A DNA stretch of 64,000 nt, taken from contig CP154956.1 in the NCBI GenBank assembly GCA_039621445.1, forward strand, positions 12,895,443-12,959,442, given 5' to 3'. The notes beneath the pieces are model-generated. The model worked only from the letters and a program-made list of their open reading frames with translations, ran no database searches and was not told the origin of the DNA. Positions 53,705-63,711 of this stretch are shown here, one piece after another (within the stretch, counting starts at the first letter, position 1; each line of letters opens with the position of its first letter). Origin of the DNA: Euglena gracilis (Eukaryota; Euglenida; Euglenophyceae; Euglenales). The position numbers and the translations under genes are program-made.

Positions 53705-54815
53705 TGGGGTTCAAAACCTATTTTCTGGGCCCGACGCCTGTCTTGAAATTCTACTGACATTAACGGATTTCAGGCTGAAATTGTTTATGTCGGTCGATTT
53801 CCATTCAGGCGCCCGTTTATGACAGTCGATTTCCATTCAGGCGCCCGTTTATGTAAGTCGATTTCCATGCAGGCGCCCGTTTATGAAAGTCGATTTCCAT
53901 TCAGGCGCCCGTTTATGAAAGTCGATTTCCATTCCATTGAAATTTGTTGCTGGTCGGATTGGAATTTTTAATGATTTTTTGGACATTTTGTATTTCCATT
54001 TTTTTTCGACATTTTTGGTCCTATGGGGTTGTGGAGGAGTTATGGATCAGACAAAAACCAAATTTTGTGGCCAGGTGATCACAGCTGGCTGAACTTTGGA
54101 TGGAACAGACGGAAAGACGGTACTTAAGATTATTATTTTCTGGATCTTCAGAAAAAGCATTCGGCATATTTGTCCTGAACCAGTTGTCATCACTGGTCAT
54201 CTAAAAGAAAAGCTTTCGGGTGAGGAGTTATTTGGCAATGTCAACCCTATTTTCTGGGCTCGACGCCTGTATTGCAATTATATTGACATCATCGGATTTC
54301 GGGCCAAGGGCGTGTTCATGGCAAAAGGCTGTGTTCATGGCTTTGGTCAAAATCTGTGTTTGTAATAAAATGCAGACTCTGGCCTGAGTCTCTGTTTCGA
54401 AACGCTGAGTCTGTTATTCGGCCTGAGTCTGCGTTTCGAAACGCAGACTCAGGTCAGAGTCTGCGTTTAAGAAGCAGTTCTTGATATAGAGATTGAAAAA
54501 AAGAAAAAAGCATTCCGAAAAAAAGAGACAAAATGTTGGTCGACATTAACAGGTTTCAGGCTGAAACTGAAAATGTCCCAAAACGGAACAAAAAGGCATT
54601 TAAAAAAAAGGAAACAAAAGGTTGGTCAATTTCCAAGACATCAGAAATCGTTTATGTCAGTCGATTTCCATTCAGGCGCCCGTTTATGACAGTCGATTTC
54701 CATTCAGGCGCCCGTTAATTGGCCAAAAACCACTTTTTTGACCATATTTCCGTCCAGGTGGTTCGGTCGAATGAATATCAAGACAGGCGTCGGGCCCAGA
54801 CAAAATAGGTTTTAG
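53705..54815. mobile_element. Inverted-repeat element with GGGCCCGACGCCTGTCTTGA ends
   Basis: AACCTATTTTCTGGGCCCGA + CGCCTGTCTTGAAATTC at 53,717-53,755 is inverted at 54,772-54,812. A further copy of the word is at 54,245-54,285, and a related one at 61,930-61,975. It has no ORF. No target duplication was found. Confidence 0.55.
53790..53936 (+). repeat. ~34-bp tandem repeat TCGATTTCCATTCAGGCGCCCGTTTATG
   Basis: Four copies here and two more at 54,655-54,718, with (A/G)(C/A)AGTCGATTTCCATTCAGG words and GCGCCCGTTTATGA. Confidence 0.9.
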
Positions 54816-54816
54816 A

Positions 54817-54918
54817 AAAATCGACCGACACTAACAGATTCAGCAGGGGCGCCGGGCGGCTCGCTTCGCTCGCTCGCGCCCGGCGCCCCTGCTGAATCTG
54901 TTAGTGTCGGTCGATTTT
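54817..54918. repeat. Perfect hairpin, 42-bp arms
   Basis: The arms 54,817-54,858 and 54,877-54,918 are exact reverse complements (AAAATCGACCGACACTAACA ... TGTTAGTGTCGGTCGATTTT) with an 18-nt loop of GCTCGC/TTCGCTCGC words. No coding content. Confidence 0.95.
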
Positions 54919-55734
54919 TGTATAGAAAAAAACATTGTCAAATTTTTCAAAACAAAAAAACAGCGACCTGAACAGGGGTTTTCTTTGGGATCGGGGGGGG
55001 GGGGGGAGGAGGCGCAAGCCAGTTGGGAAAAAGGGGCTCCGAGCGGGAAATTGGCCATGGAACTTTCGTGGTCGCTAGCGACCGAATTCTGGCGACCGGT
55101 CGCTAGCGACCGTTGGTGGTCGGAGCGACCGGTCGCTAGCGACCACCACCAATTCGACCCCCCCCCTCGCAGAAGAGTTTTAAGCCCCCCCCCCCCCTGC
55201 GAAGGAAAAATTTCCCTCAGAGAAAAACATGAAATTTTATATCAAAATTCCTTTTTCTGCTTTTAGGATCTTGCACGAAATCAGACAATGTTTACGTTAC
55301 TTTGTCAAGAGGGCGGTACGGGGGTCTGGGGGGGGGGGTGGGCGACAGCGGGGGGGGGGGGGGAGGAGGCATTACCCTCACCCCCCCCCCCTCAGAGTGG
55401 CATGGCATTTTTTGTCAAATTTGCTTTACCCCCCCTCAAAGTGGCCACTTTCGTTTGGTGCCAAAGCCCAAAAAAATTTGGGGCCCTATGGGTCGGTTAC
55501 CCCACGGAAGGGATTGTGTTATTGGAGGGTGGGGGGGTGGGGGGGGGGGGGGGGGGTCAGCAGCCCCCCCCTCCCCCCGCTAGACGACCAAGGGCGACGA
55601 AGGTGCCTTAGGACGGTTTGTTTACGGTGTGCGTGGCATCACATGCGCGCATGGCCATGGGTCGGTTAGCCCCCGGCAGGGATTTTGTTATTGGAGGGCG
55701 GGGGGGGGGGGGGGGGGGGGGGGGGGGCGGCTCT

Positions 55735-57245
55735 AGGCGGTAGACTGGGGGGGGGGGGGGCCTTGGGGGTCGGCCGACTAATCGGCCGACCACCCAACTG
55801 GTCGGCCGACTAGGCCCGGTCGGCAGCTAGTCGGCGAGACGGGGGGGGGGGGGGGGGGGGTGGGTGGTCGGGGGATTATTCGGCCGACCACCCACTCTAA
55901 TGTAGTTACGGGCCAGTCTCGCCGACTTTTTATGAAGAAAATTGTATGCAAACTAGTCGGTGGCTAGTCGGTGGTCATGAAAATGGTCTGTGGCGGGTCC
56001 AAACCACCCGGAAATGGTCCGGATGGGTCCAAATAAGTGCCTTGCACCAACAGGAACACCCTCAGATGGAAATCTTTGGTCGGTGGGGGGTCGGTGGGCC
56101 CTTGATGGGGTCCGGAGGGGTAAAAAACCAATGACGAAACAGGGATTACATGAAAATCCTTTAGAAATGCAAGCATTTTGCATCACGACAGGCTGAAAAC
56201 TCCCCCCTCCACCCCCACCCGAGCCCAGATAACAAAATCCCTTCTATGTTGGCAACATACTCGGGGGCTAAGCCGTTTTTGTGGCTCACTTTGGCATAGG
56301 CGGGGGGGGCTCCGCCCCCCGCACCCCCCCCCTCAAATAACAAAATCCCTTCTATGTTGGCAATATACTTGGAGGGCTAAGTCCTTTTTGTGCAAATTTT
56401 GACTTATATATTGAAAATCCAACGGGGACAGGTGTTCTTTTGCCAAAAGTGGCCCAAAATGGACATTTTGCCCCCAGTTTTTTGCATATTCACCATACAT
56501 CTCTTTAAGGACCCCGGGGGGGGGGGTGCTGGGCTAGGGCTAGAAATTTGGGCTGGCTAGAAATTTGGGCTGGGTGGCCCCCCCCCCCGGGGGGGGGGGG
56601 GGGTAGGCCCCGGCTGGACCCGAACCGGGGCGAGCTGGACTGAAATCGGAAAAATGCCCAAAAATGACCTGCAGAACACAGTTTTGAAAAAATGATGCAT
56701 CTGAAACCCCCCAAAAATGCCCCAAACGCCCCCAAAACCCCATTTTTGGCCACTTTTGAACACAATTTTTCAAAAAATTTCGGCGCTTTGCGCCGAAAAA
56801 TTTTGTGCTGGACCCCCAAAAAAGGGGCTGGCTAGCTGGGCTAGCAGCACCCCCCCCCGGGGGGGGGGGGGGCTGCTGCGGCTGGGCTGGGCCCAAATCG
56901 GGGCTGGCTGCAGCCGCCCCCCCCCCGGGGGGGGGTTCGCAAAACCTTAGAGAGATGTATGATATTCACCCCCGATTGGGGGGTTCTGGAGCCATTTGGG
57001 TGGGTTTTGACTGGTTTTGGGGTGATTTGGACAAAAGTTTTTTCCCAGGGGGGGGGCTTAAAAGTCGGCGAGACTGGCCCGTAACTACATTAGAGTGGGT
57101 GGTCGGCCGACTAGTCGGCCGACCACCCAGGACCCCCCCCCCCCTGTCTCGCCGACTAGCTGCCAACCAGGCCTAGTCGGCCGACCAATTGGGTGGTCGC
57201 CCTACTCGTCGGCCGCCCCCCCACGACCCCCCCCCAGTCTACCGT
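55735..57245. repeat. Inverted pair of GGTCGGCCGACTAGTCGGCC palindrome blocks
   Basis: 55,735-55,925 and 57,062-57,245 are inverted copies containing GTCTCGCCGACTAGCTGCC, GGTCGGCCGACTA(A/G)TCGGCC, GTGGGTGGTCGG and GACTGGCCCGTAACTACATT. Confidence 0.85.
56494..56961. mobile_element. 468-bp TIR element with 8-bp target duplication and preserved empty site
   Basis: Ends CATACATCTCTTTAAGG and CCTTAGAGAGATGTATG. ATATTCAC lies on both sides (56,486-56,493 and 56,962-56,969). A paralogous sequence at 59,354-59,500 matches both flanks but has a single ATATTCAC and no insert. The interior has G/C runs and CTGGCTAG words. It is nested in the 55.0-57.9 kb element. Confidence 0.9.
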
Positions 57246-58712
57246 TTGGCACTGGGGGCGGCAGCCCCCCCCCCCGCTAGACGACCAAGGGCGCCGAAGG
57301 CGCCTTAGGACGGTTTTGTTTACGGTGCGCGCGCGTGGCATCACATGCGCGCATGGCCCTGGGTCGGTTTCCCGCCGGAAGGGATTTTGTTATTGGAGGG
57401 CGGGGGGGGGGGGGGCGGCAACCCCCCCCCCCCTGCTAGACGACCAAGGGCGCCGAAGGCGCCTTAGGACGGTTTTGTTTACGGTGGCGTGGCATAACAT
57501 GCGCGCATGGCCCTGGGTCGGTTACCCCCGGAAGGGATTTTGTTGGGGGGGTGCTGGGGGGGGGGGGGGGGCGGCAGCCCCCCCCCCCCCCGCACCCCCC
57601 CCGCACCACCCCCGCACCACCCCCCCCCCCCCGCTAGACGACCAAAGGCGCCTTAGGACTGCGCGTGGGATTACATCCGCGCCTGGCCCTGGTAGCATCG
57701 TTTTGCAGTACAACTTGGGGATTTTGCAAGAAAATCCTATTGGGGGGGGGGGCTTAAAAATTTTCTGAAGGGGGGGGGGGGTCGAATTATTGGTGGTAGC
57801 GACCGGTCGCTAACGACCACCAATGGTCGGTCGACCGTGACCAACGGTCGCTAGCGACCGGTCGCTAGCGACCACCAAAAGTTCCACGGCCAATAATCCG
57901 CAATGAGCCGGAAAAAGGTGCTGGCTGACTCGCTGGGCTGGCCCCAACTTGATTTCAGCGGACCCCCTCCCAGGGGGGTCCACACCTCAGATGGGAGCAG
58001 GGGCTTTTTTAAGACGGGGGGGTCCCCTCCCGGGAGACCCACAAATGGCCGAAAAATTGCGAAAATGCTAAAAATAGCACTTTTCAAAAATTTTCGGCAC
58101 CTTCGGCACCGAAAACTATATCCCACCCCCCCTCCCGGGGACCCGAAAAATATATCCCACCCCCCTCCCGGGGAGGGGGGGGGGGCTCGGCCGGACCCAC
58201 CATACAATTGCTTACCGACCCGGTGCCGGCTGGGGGGGGTAGGGTGGGTGGGTCCCAGACAATTGCTAAAGCACTGTCCCCCCCCCCCCCCCGGGGGGTG
58301 GGTGACTGGTTTTTTCAGAGTGACTGACTGGTTTTGGGCCCGGCCCCCCTCCCCCCCGGGGGGGGGGGGGGTCGGCCAGGAGTGGGCAAAAGTGGCTTGA
58401 GTGACCCCGGCGCCAAAGGCGCCGGAAAATTTTTTTGGCCTAAAATGGCCTAAAATGACTGGAAAGTGGCCGTTTTTCTGAGTGGTCGACCCCCCCGGGG
58501 GGGGGGGGTAGTGACTGGCTGGTTTTTTGAAAATGAGTGACTGACTGGTTTTTCAAAAAGTGGAGTGACCCCCCTCCCCCCCCCTCCGTGGCTGGAGAAG
58601 GTGCTGGCTGGCTGGCCCCTCCAGGTTCGGAGGGATCGGGGAGGGGGGACCTAGTCCTGCAAAACAAAATGCCCACCATGACCTGAACAGACAGGAACCG
58701 TCGCCAACACAC

Positions 58713-58784
58713 CTCCATGCCCGTGGCGCGGTTCTTCATCCACATTCGTTGAAAGACCAGAGGTACGCTCAGCCAGCACACATA
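58713..58784 (-). CDS. Exon candidate E of unrecognised minus-strand gene
   Basis: A strong acceptor (TTGCTTTCCTGTCTTGCAG) and donor (CATGGAG/GTGTGT) bound 72 bp reading YVCWLSVPLVFQRMWMKNRA and TGME in phase 0. A second frame is also open, so phase is not certain. Confidence 0.45.
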
Positions 58785-58957
58785 CTGCAAGACAGGAAAG
58801 CAATGGGCAGGGGGGAATGCGCAGCCAGTTTCCCACAGCGGGGCGACTGTCCAGCAGCGTGTCTTCGTCGAGGTCAGTCCGCTACATATCCATGTTGAAT
58901 ACCACTCATGGAGGTCCCATGTGCCACTGAGCGGGCCCCCGCAGCCCTGCATCAAGC

Positions 58958-59041
58958 TTTGGGTGGCTTTGGGTCTGCAGTGCCAGCTGCATTGTAGACC
59001 CAATGCTGCAACCTCATGGACTTGATACCATCTATGCACCT
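58958..59041 (-). CDS. Exon candidate D of unrecognised minus-strand gene
   Basis: After CTCAAAAACTGCCAAG the frame reads RCIDGIKSMRLQHWVYNAAG and TADPKPPK before a stop. No good GT donor is visible, so this block is the weakest. Confidence 0.25.
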
Positions 59042-59353
59042 CTTGGCAGTTTTTGAGGAAAAATGGATTTTTTGCCTGTCCCACTAAATACCACGCCCCC
59101 CCCCCCCCCCCCAGCTCCCGTCCCTGGGACCCTTTACGGCCCAATGGGAACAGTGCGGGGGGGGGGGGACCAGGTCCTCCCCCTGGGCTACTCCCATACC
59201 TCGGGCAGGCCAAAAAGGGTCATTTTGGCTGAAAAATTGTGGAAAAATTGCGGAAATTGCGGGGAAATTGCGGAAAATTGCGGAAATTGCGGAAAAATTG
59301 CGGATATCAATTCCCCCCCGGGCTAAGTCCTTTTTGTGCAAAATTTTGCAATT

Positions 59354-59515
59354 ATAGGTGTTCTTTTGCCAAAAGTGGCCCAAAATGGGCATTTTCCCCC
59401 CAAGTTTTTGCATATTCACCCCCGATTGTTCTGGAGCCATTTAAGTGGGTTTTGACTGGTGTTGGGGTGATTTGGACAAAAGTTTTTTTTTCAGGGGGGG
59501 GTGGCTTAAACCTCC
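59354..59515. repeat. Paralogous empty-site sequence
   Basis: Matches 56,431-56,493 joined to 56,962-57,050 (GTTCTTTTGCCAAAAGTGGC, GCATATTCACCCCCGATTG, GGGTTTTGACTGGT, GGTGATTTGGACAAAAGTTT) without the 468-bp element. Confidence 0.9.
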
Positions 59516-59665
59516 AGAAGGGGGGGGGGGGTAGTGCAAAAAAATGGTGGTCGGGCCGACCACCACAGGTCGATAAGGTCGGGCCGACCACCGCAAGGAC
59601 GACCACCGGAAATCCGCTCGGGGCCACCAAAACTCACAGGGGGAGTGGTGGTTTTGGGTCCCAGC

Positions 59666-59989
59666 GGCTCCCGGATCTGGCCGGGGGGGGGGGGGGGGTT
59701 GTGGGCAGACCCTAGGGTCTGCCCACGGTCGCCAAAGGTCGCCAAAGGTCGCTATGGGTATTTCCTACTCAGTCTTTTTTGCATTGTAGCGGCGTAGGCA
59801 ACTGTTCCAGGGCCCTAAAAAAAAAATCCCTTGTGTGTGCAACACCTTTTGTGTGTATGTTGCGCTAATTTGCCGTGGAGCGCATTTTTTGACATCGACC
59901 CACCCACGACCTTTGGCGACCATGGCGACCTTTGGCGACCCTAGGGTCTGCCCACAACCCCCCCCCCCCCCCCGGCCAAATCTACCCCC
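59666..59989. mobile_element. 324-bp TIR element with 9-bp target duplication
   Basis: The two arms carry GATCTGGCC + G-run + TTGTGGGCAGACCCTAGGGT and its complement, plus mirrored GGTCGCCAAAGGTCGCCA. GGTCCCAGC lies outside both ends (59,657-59,665 and 59,990-59,998). It is non-coding and Mutator-like by duplication size. Confidence 0.8.
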
Positions 59990-60022
59990 GGTCCCAGCTG
60001 TGTCCGACTGACTACCCCAAAT

Positions 60023-60160
60023 GTGTCGGATTTAAGCCGGCGTTTGAGACGCCGGGCTCAGGACAGAACCGGCGTCCCCCCCCACGGGCTTTCCGGACGC
60101 CGGTTCTGTCCTAAAGCCCGGCGTTAGGAACGCCGGCTTTGTCCAAAGCCCGGTGTCCGA
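60023..60160. repeat. CCGGCGTT hairpin, left member
   Basis: GCCGGCGTTTGAGACGCCGG, GGACAGAACCGGCGTCC and their complements form a hairpin around a C-run. Its left half is repeated inverted at 60,815-60,870. Confidence 0.8.
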
Positions 60161-60309
60161 TTTTCATTCCTAAAAATGTCACCAAAAGTGCCCAAAAGTG
60201 GCCCTGAGATGCTGGTATGAGTGTTTCAACCACCAAGGACAATGAATTTTGCCATCTGGGGACCACTGGGGTGGATATCCAAATTTGGTGAAAATTGGCC
60301 CAAATTTGG

Positions 60310-60740
60310 AAATAGAGTACCGTGCAGCGTGGAAAGATCTGATGAGCACCGCTGGTCGTCTGTTGAAAAGAGCTTTCGATCGAGGGGTAACTTGATGTTC
60401 TAACGTTGCACGCAGCCTGAGATACGCTCGCGATCGTCGGATCGGCCAGAATCTGAGTCGAAATTTGTCGCAATTTTCAGTAATTTTTGGTTTAAGATGC
60501 TTAATAAACCTTACAGAAACGTTTTTCCTCTTCGAATCAACGACCTGAGGGCCTTGGGGGGGCACCAGCGTTGTGAAATTAGGATTCCCCACTGACAGAA
60601 AATAAGAGCTCCAGGCGACGTGGCTGAATTTGGTGGTGATCGCCAGTCGTCTGATGAAAAGAGCTTTCGATCGAGGGGTGATTTTATACGTGGACGATTG
60701 ACACAGCCAGAAATACCCTCGCGATCGCCGGAATTTGGTG
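60310..60740 (+). repeat. Direct repeat pair with GAAAAGAGCTTTCGATCGAG
   Basis: 60,310-60,450 and 60,605-60,740 share GTCGTCTG(T/A)TGAAAAGAGC, TTTCGATCGAGGGGT and CTCGCGATCG. A more diverged member is at 62,795-62,870 (GAGAAGAGCTTTCGTTCAAG). Confidence 0.75.
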
Positions 60741-60870
60741 AAGTGCAAAGTGGTGTGACATTGCAGATCAGTGGTCGGAGATTGGTCCAGGGAGTGTCCT
60801 TTGGCCGAAGGTTGGGGACGCCGGTTCTGTCCTGAGCCCGGCGTCTCTAAAACGCCGGCTTAAACAAGAC

Positions 60871-60981
60871 GTGTCGGACGCCGGTTCTGTCCAAAGCCCG
60901 GCGTTCCAAACGCCGGTTCCGTCCTTCGGACGGAACCGGCGTTTGGAACGCCGGGCTTTGGACAGAACCGGCGTCCGACAC
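60871..60981. repeat. Perfect hairpin, 54-bp arms and 3-nt loop
   Basis: 60,871-60,924 (GTGTCGGACGCCGGTTCTGT ... CCGGTTCCGTCC) is the exact reverse complement of 60,928-60,981, with loop TTC. The arms repeat the CCGGCGTT words of 60.02-60.16 kb. Confidence 0.95.
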
Positions 60982-61142
60982 CTCTTTTTTGTAGTAGAGG
61001 GGGCCACTTTGAGGGGGGGGTGAGGGTGTTTGACCTTATAATGCATCGGACCAATTCAAAAGGGCAGCATTGCAGCAGAGAAGTAGAGCAAATTTTGAGG
61101 CAACCGCAATTCCATAGTAATGGGGGTGGGGGCTTGGCATAC

Positions 61143-61251
61143 CTTGCTCACTCGGCCAATGCGGACAAAGTTGTACAGGTTGTAGAACATGGGACCCACA
61201 ATGGTGGGGCTGCCAGTGGCGCGATTAAACAGATGGAATCCAGTCTTGCGC
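61143..61251 (-). CDS. Exon candidate C of unrecognised minus-strand gene
   Basis: The acceptor ATTTTTCTTTGGCAG and donor GAGCAAG/GTATGC are both textbook. The frame reads RKTGFHLFNRATGSPTIVGP and MFYNLYNFVRIGRVSK. Length 109 bp, starting in phase 2 (needing two bases from the previous exon) and ending in phase 0. Confidence 0.65.
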
Positions 61252-61439
61252 CTGCCAAAGAAAAATTGTATGCTGCATTGTGGGGGTGGGTCAGGACACG
61301 GGAGATTTCCGTTGCTTTGGGTTTCAAGGACCACCTCCCCCAGGCAGTTATATAGGGGCCTTTGGGGGAGGATGCGGACCCCACTCCCAACCAGACTGAA
61401 ATTGACCAACCCTGGGGGGAGGGGTCTCGGAGTGCCCTG

Positions 61440-61640
61440 GAGTGTCTGGGCAGGCAGGCACTACCCCCCCCCCGGGCGCCAGGTGCCTGCCCGGTCGTGG
61501 GCCAAAAAAGGCTTTTCTGGCTTCTGGCGCCTTTGACGTGCTGGTCAGCAGCCTTTGACGCCAGATGTGCCTTGGCGTTGGATCTGGGTGCTGGACTTGC
61601 CCAGGCAGGCCCCCCCCCCCCCCCGGGCCTTGAAATTCAA
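61440..61640. repeat. GGCAGGC + poly-C inverted-repeat element
   Basis: GGGCAGGCAGGCACTACCCCC on the left and TGCCCAGGCAGGCCCCCCC on the right flank a segment with GGCTTTTCTGG and CTTTGACG repeats. It resembles the G/C-run segments at 37.2-37.4 kb. Type unresolved. Confidence 0.4.
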
Positions 61641-62349
61641 CCTGCTGCAACATGCAACCCCCCAGGATTCGACATAGCCCTTTTCATCAAACGACACAAC
61701 CAAATCCAACAGAATTCTTAACAGAATTCTTGTTCTGTAATTTGAAGTTGCACAAAATGAAAAGGCAGATCCTGCTTTCTGTCATTGTGATGGCCAGAAT
61801 CTGACCGAAAAAAGCTGACCTGGACTGGTCCTGCGCTTCCAGAACCCCGTGGTACCAAAAATTTCGAAAAAAAGTGCAACTCCAACTTGAATAAGTGTTG
61901 TGTTGGATTCTCTGACCATGTGTTGTTATTCCTATTTTCTGAGCCCAACGCCTGCCTTGAAATTCTGACATAAACGGATTTCAGGCTGAAATTGTTCATG
62001 TCGGTCGATTTCCAAGATAGTGCATGTTCATGTCGGTCGATTTTGAATACATTGAAATCTGTTGCTGTTGCTGGTCAAGATTGGGGATTTTTAAGTGAAT
62101 TTGTTCGCCAAAAATTGCTTGTGGGATGAATTCCACAATTACATGAAAAACAACAACAAAAAACACTGTTCTGGCATCGTTTCCGGTCGTTTGTGTTCCA
62201 TTTTGAGCATTTTGAGCATGAATAAAACATACAAAAGTGATCGGGTTTTTTCGCACTGAACACGTGGACGAATGGTTTTTTTGGGTGAAAAAAACGCGGA
62301 AAACACGTGAACTCGTTTTTTTTTTGGCGGAAAAATGTGTTCGTCCACA

Positions 62350-62593
62350 ATTACCACCACCCCCCCCCTAATTGACCGTGGGACCTCTCCACGGGACCCC
62401 CCTTTTGGTCAATTAGGGGGGGGGTCAATTAGGGGGGGGGGGTACCGTCAATTAGGGGGGGGTACCATCAATTAGGGGGTGCTTCAGCACGGAATCCCCC
62501 CGGGTAGTCAATTAGGGGGGGGGGTCGAAAAAATTTTCCCCGGGGCGATCGGTCAATTAGGAGGGGGGGTCAATTAGGGGGGGGGGTGGTAAT
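62350..62593. mobile_element. TIR element with tandem GGTCAATTAGGGGGG repeats
   Basis: The left end ATTACCACCACCCCCCCCCT + AATTGACC and the right end GGTCAATTAGG...GGTGGTAAT are inverted. Seven copies of TCAATTAGGGGG lie inside. No certain target duplication. Confidence 0.65.
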
Positions 62594-63102
62594 CGTTCAC
62601 CAAAACCATGTTGAACTGATGTTGTTCACATGTAGAGCGCCACAGAATAAAAAACCGTGTTCTTTTGGTGTTGTTTCGGCCAGAAATTGGGGTTTTTTGT
62701 GCAATAATTTCCCTTTGCAAAGTTTAGCGAATTTCTGCAATAAGAATACCATGTATGTATGAAATCTGTATGTTATCAGTATGGCTGAAATCTCTGGCCA
62801 TCTGCTGAAAGCCCCTGAGAAGAGCTTTCGTTCAAGAGGCAGGTGAAAAGTGGAATTTGAAAATTGCAATCATGTCAGAACATCCATGCGCTGATTCAAG
62901 AGCGCTGTGCAGTGGCTAAGTTCTGTTGGATCAAGCGATTGAGGAGAGCTTCTGTTTGACATGCAATTAGGTCCCTGAAATGTGGGATTTGCAAATAATA
63001 TGTCAAATTTTGGAACACACGATCGCTGAAAATAAGAGCTATGTGCATTATGGCTGAATTGGTTGGTCATAATTTATCCAGGAGAGGGTCAACAGATCAC
63101 AC

Positions 63103-63236
63103 CTGACGGCATAGCTCTGAAAGAATTCAACTTCCTCCAAGGCCTTTGGTAGTGCCTTGGTGGCATCCAGCGCAGGATCAGGCTTTTCAGCGGGGGCTGC
63201 ATGAGCATCACCACCCATGGTGTTAAAAACACGGAA
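63103..63236 (-). CDS. Exon candidate B of unrecognised minus-strand gene
   Basis: The acceptor CCTCTCCTGGTTTCTCAACAG and donor GCCGTCAG/GTGTGA bound 134 bp reading FRVFNTMGGDAHAAPAEKPD, PALDATKALPKALEEVEFFQ and SYAV. It ends with two bases of a codon that the next exon completes. Confidence 0.6.
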
Positions 63237-63282
63237 CTGTTGAGAAACCAGGAGAGGACAAATCAAGGAGAGGACCAAGAAC

Positions 63283-63429
63283 CAAAATTTGCTTGAGGAA
63301 TTTCGAGGCTTGGAAGTTCTGGTTGTCTGAGAAACTGTCGGGGATGGTTTTCCAGACTAATTTCCTCTGGTCCACCTTGAGGTGCTGTTCATTAGGTTTT
63401 GGGCTTTTCAATTTATCAAGTGGAGTCAC
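63283..63429 (-). CDS. Exon candidate A of unrecognised minus-strand gene
   Basis: Frame reads TPLDKLKSPKPNEQHLKVDQ and RKLVWKTIPDSFSDNQNFQA, SKFLKQIL, then a possible donor GTTCTTGG and a 46-nt intron to exon B. The 5' limit is not defined. Confidence 0.4.
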
Positions 63430-63711
63430 GTAAAGAGTCAGGGGAAAGTGAGAAAATATTCACGTTGATGTTATTTCCAAAGAAAAAAAAATCGTGTTAA
63501 CACATGGCTTGGTTCATTTCAGCTCACACAGGTTCGATCACGGAGTTCAGAGGGTGAAAATGAAAGAATGGGGAGTGGATATCAAAAGATTTTGATGGAC
63601 ATAAATCTCCTCCTCCCTTCACTGAAAATTTATTTCTAAATACGATCCCAGACATCGAAAATAAGAACAAAAGCAGTAATGTAATTCCTAATTTACGCCG
63701 GTTTACTTTCT

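Larger units (their letters stand above)
55577..57680 (+). repeat. ~120-bp segment repeated four times inside the foldback element
   Basis: Direct copies at 55,577-55,700, 57,282-57,400, 57,437-57,545 and (degenerate) 57,632-57,690: CTAGACGACCAAGGGCG, CGCCTTAGGACGGTTT, TTTACGGTG, CATGCGCGCATGGCC and GGGATTTTGTTATTGGAGGG. Confidence 0.85.
55035..57909. mobile_element. 2.9-kb foldback/Mutator-like TIR element with 9-bp target duplication
   Basis: GGCTC...GCGG...ATTGGCC, TGGAACTTT and GGTCGCTAGCGACCGGTCGC mark the left ~160 bp. The right end is the inverted copy, down to mirrored AATTCGACCCCCCCC and TTTTTAAGCCCCCCC. The 9-mer GGAAAAAGG abuts both ends (55,026-55,034 and 57,910-57,918). The interior carries GGTCGGCCGAC palindromes, four direct copies of a ~120-bp segment and a nested TIR element. 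No transposase. Confidence 0.85.
58713..63430 (-). other. Candidate minus-strand split gene, not recognised
   Basis: Three to five exon-like blocks with good splice signals lie in consistent order and phase on the minus strand (63.4, 63.2, 61.2, 59.0 and 58.7 kb). The exon at 63,103-63,236 ends with two bases of a codon and the next (61,143-61,251) begins with one, which fits a joined Arg codon. The encoded pieces are aromatic-rich (GPMFYNLYNFVRIG, CWLSVPLVFQRMW) and could contain membrane segments. I do not recognise the family. TIR elements fill the introns. The 5' end is unclear, and 3' exons may lie before 58.7 kb. Confidence 0.4.

Noticed and set aside
59906-60170. Coding potential in the CCGGCGTT hairpin region
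   Set aside because: Open frames come from the inverted repeats and have no recognisable domain.
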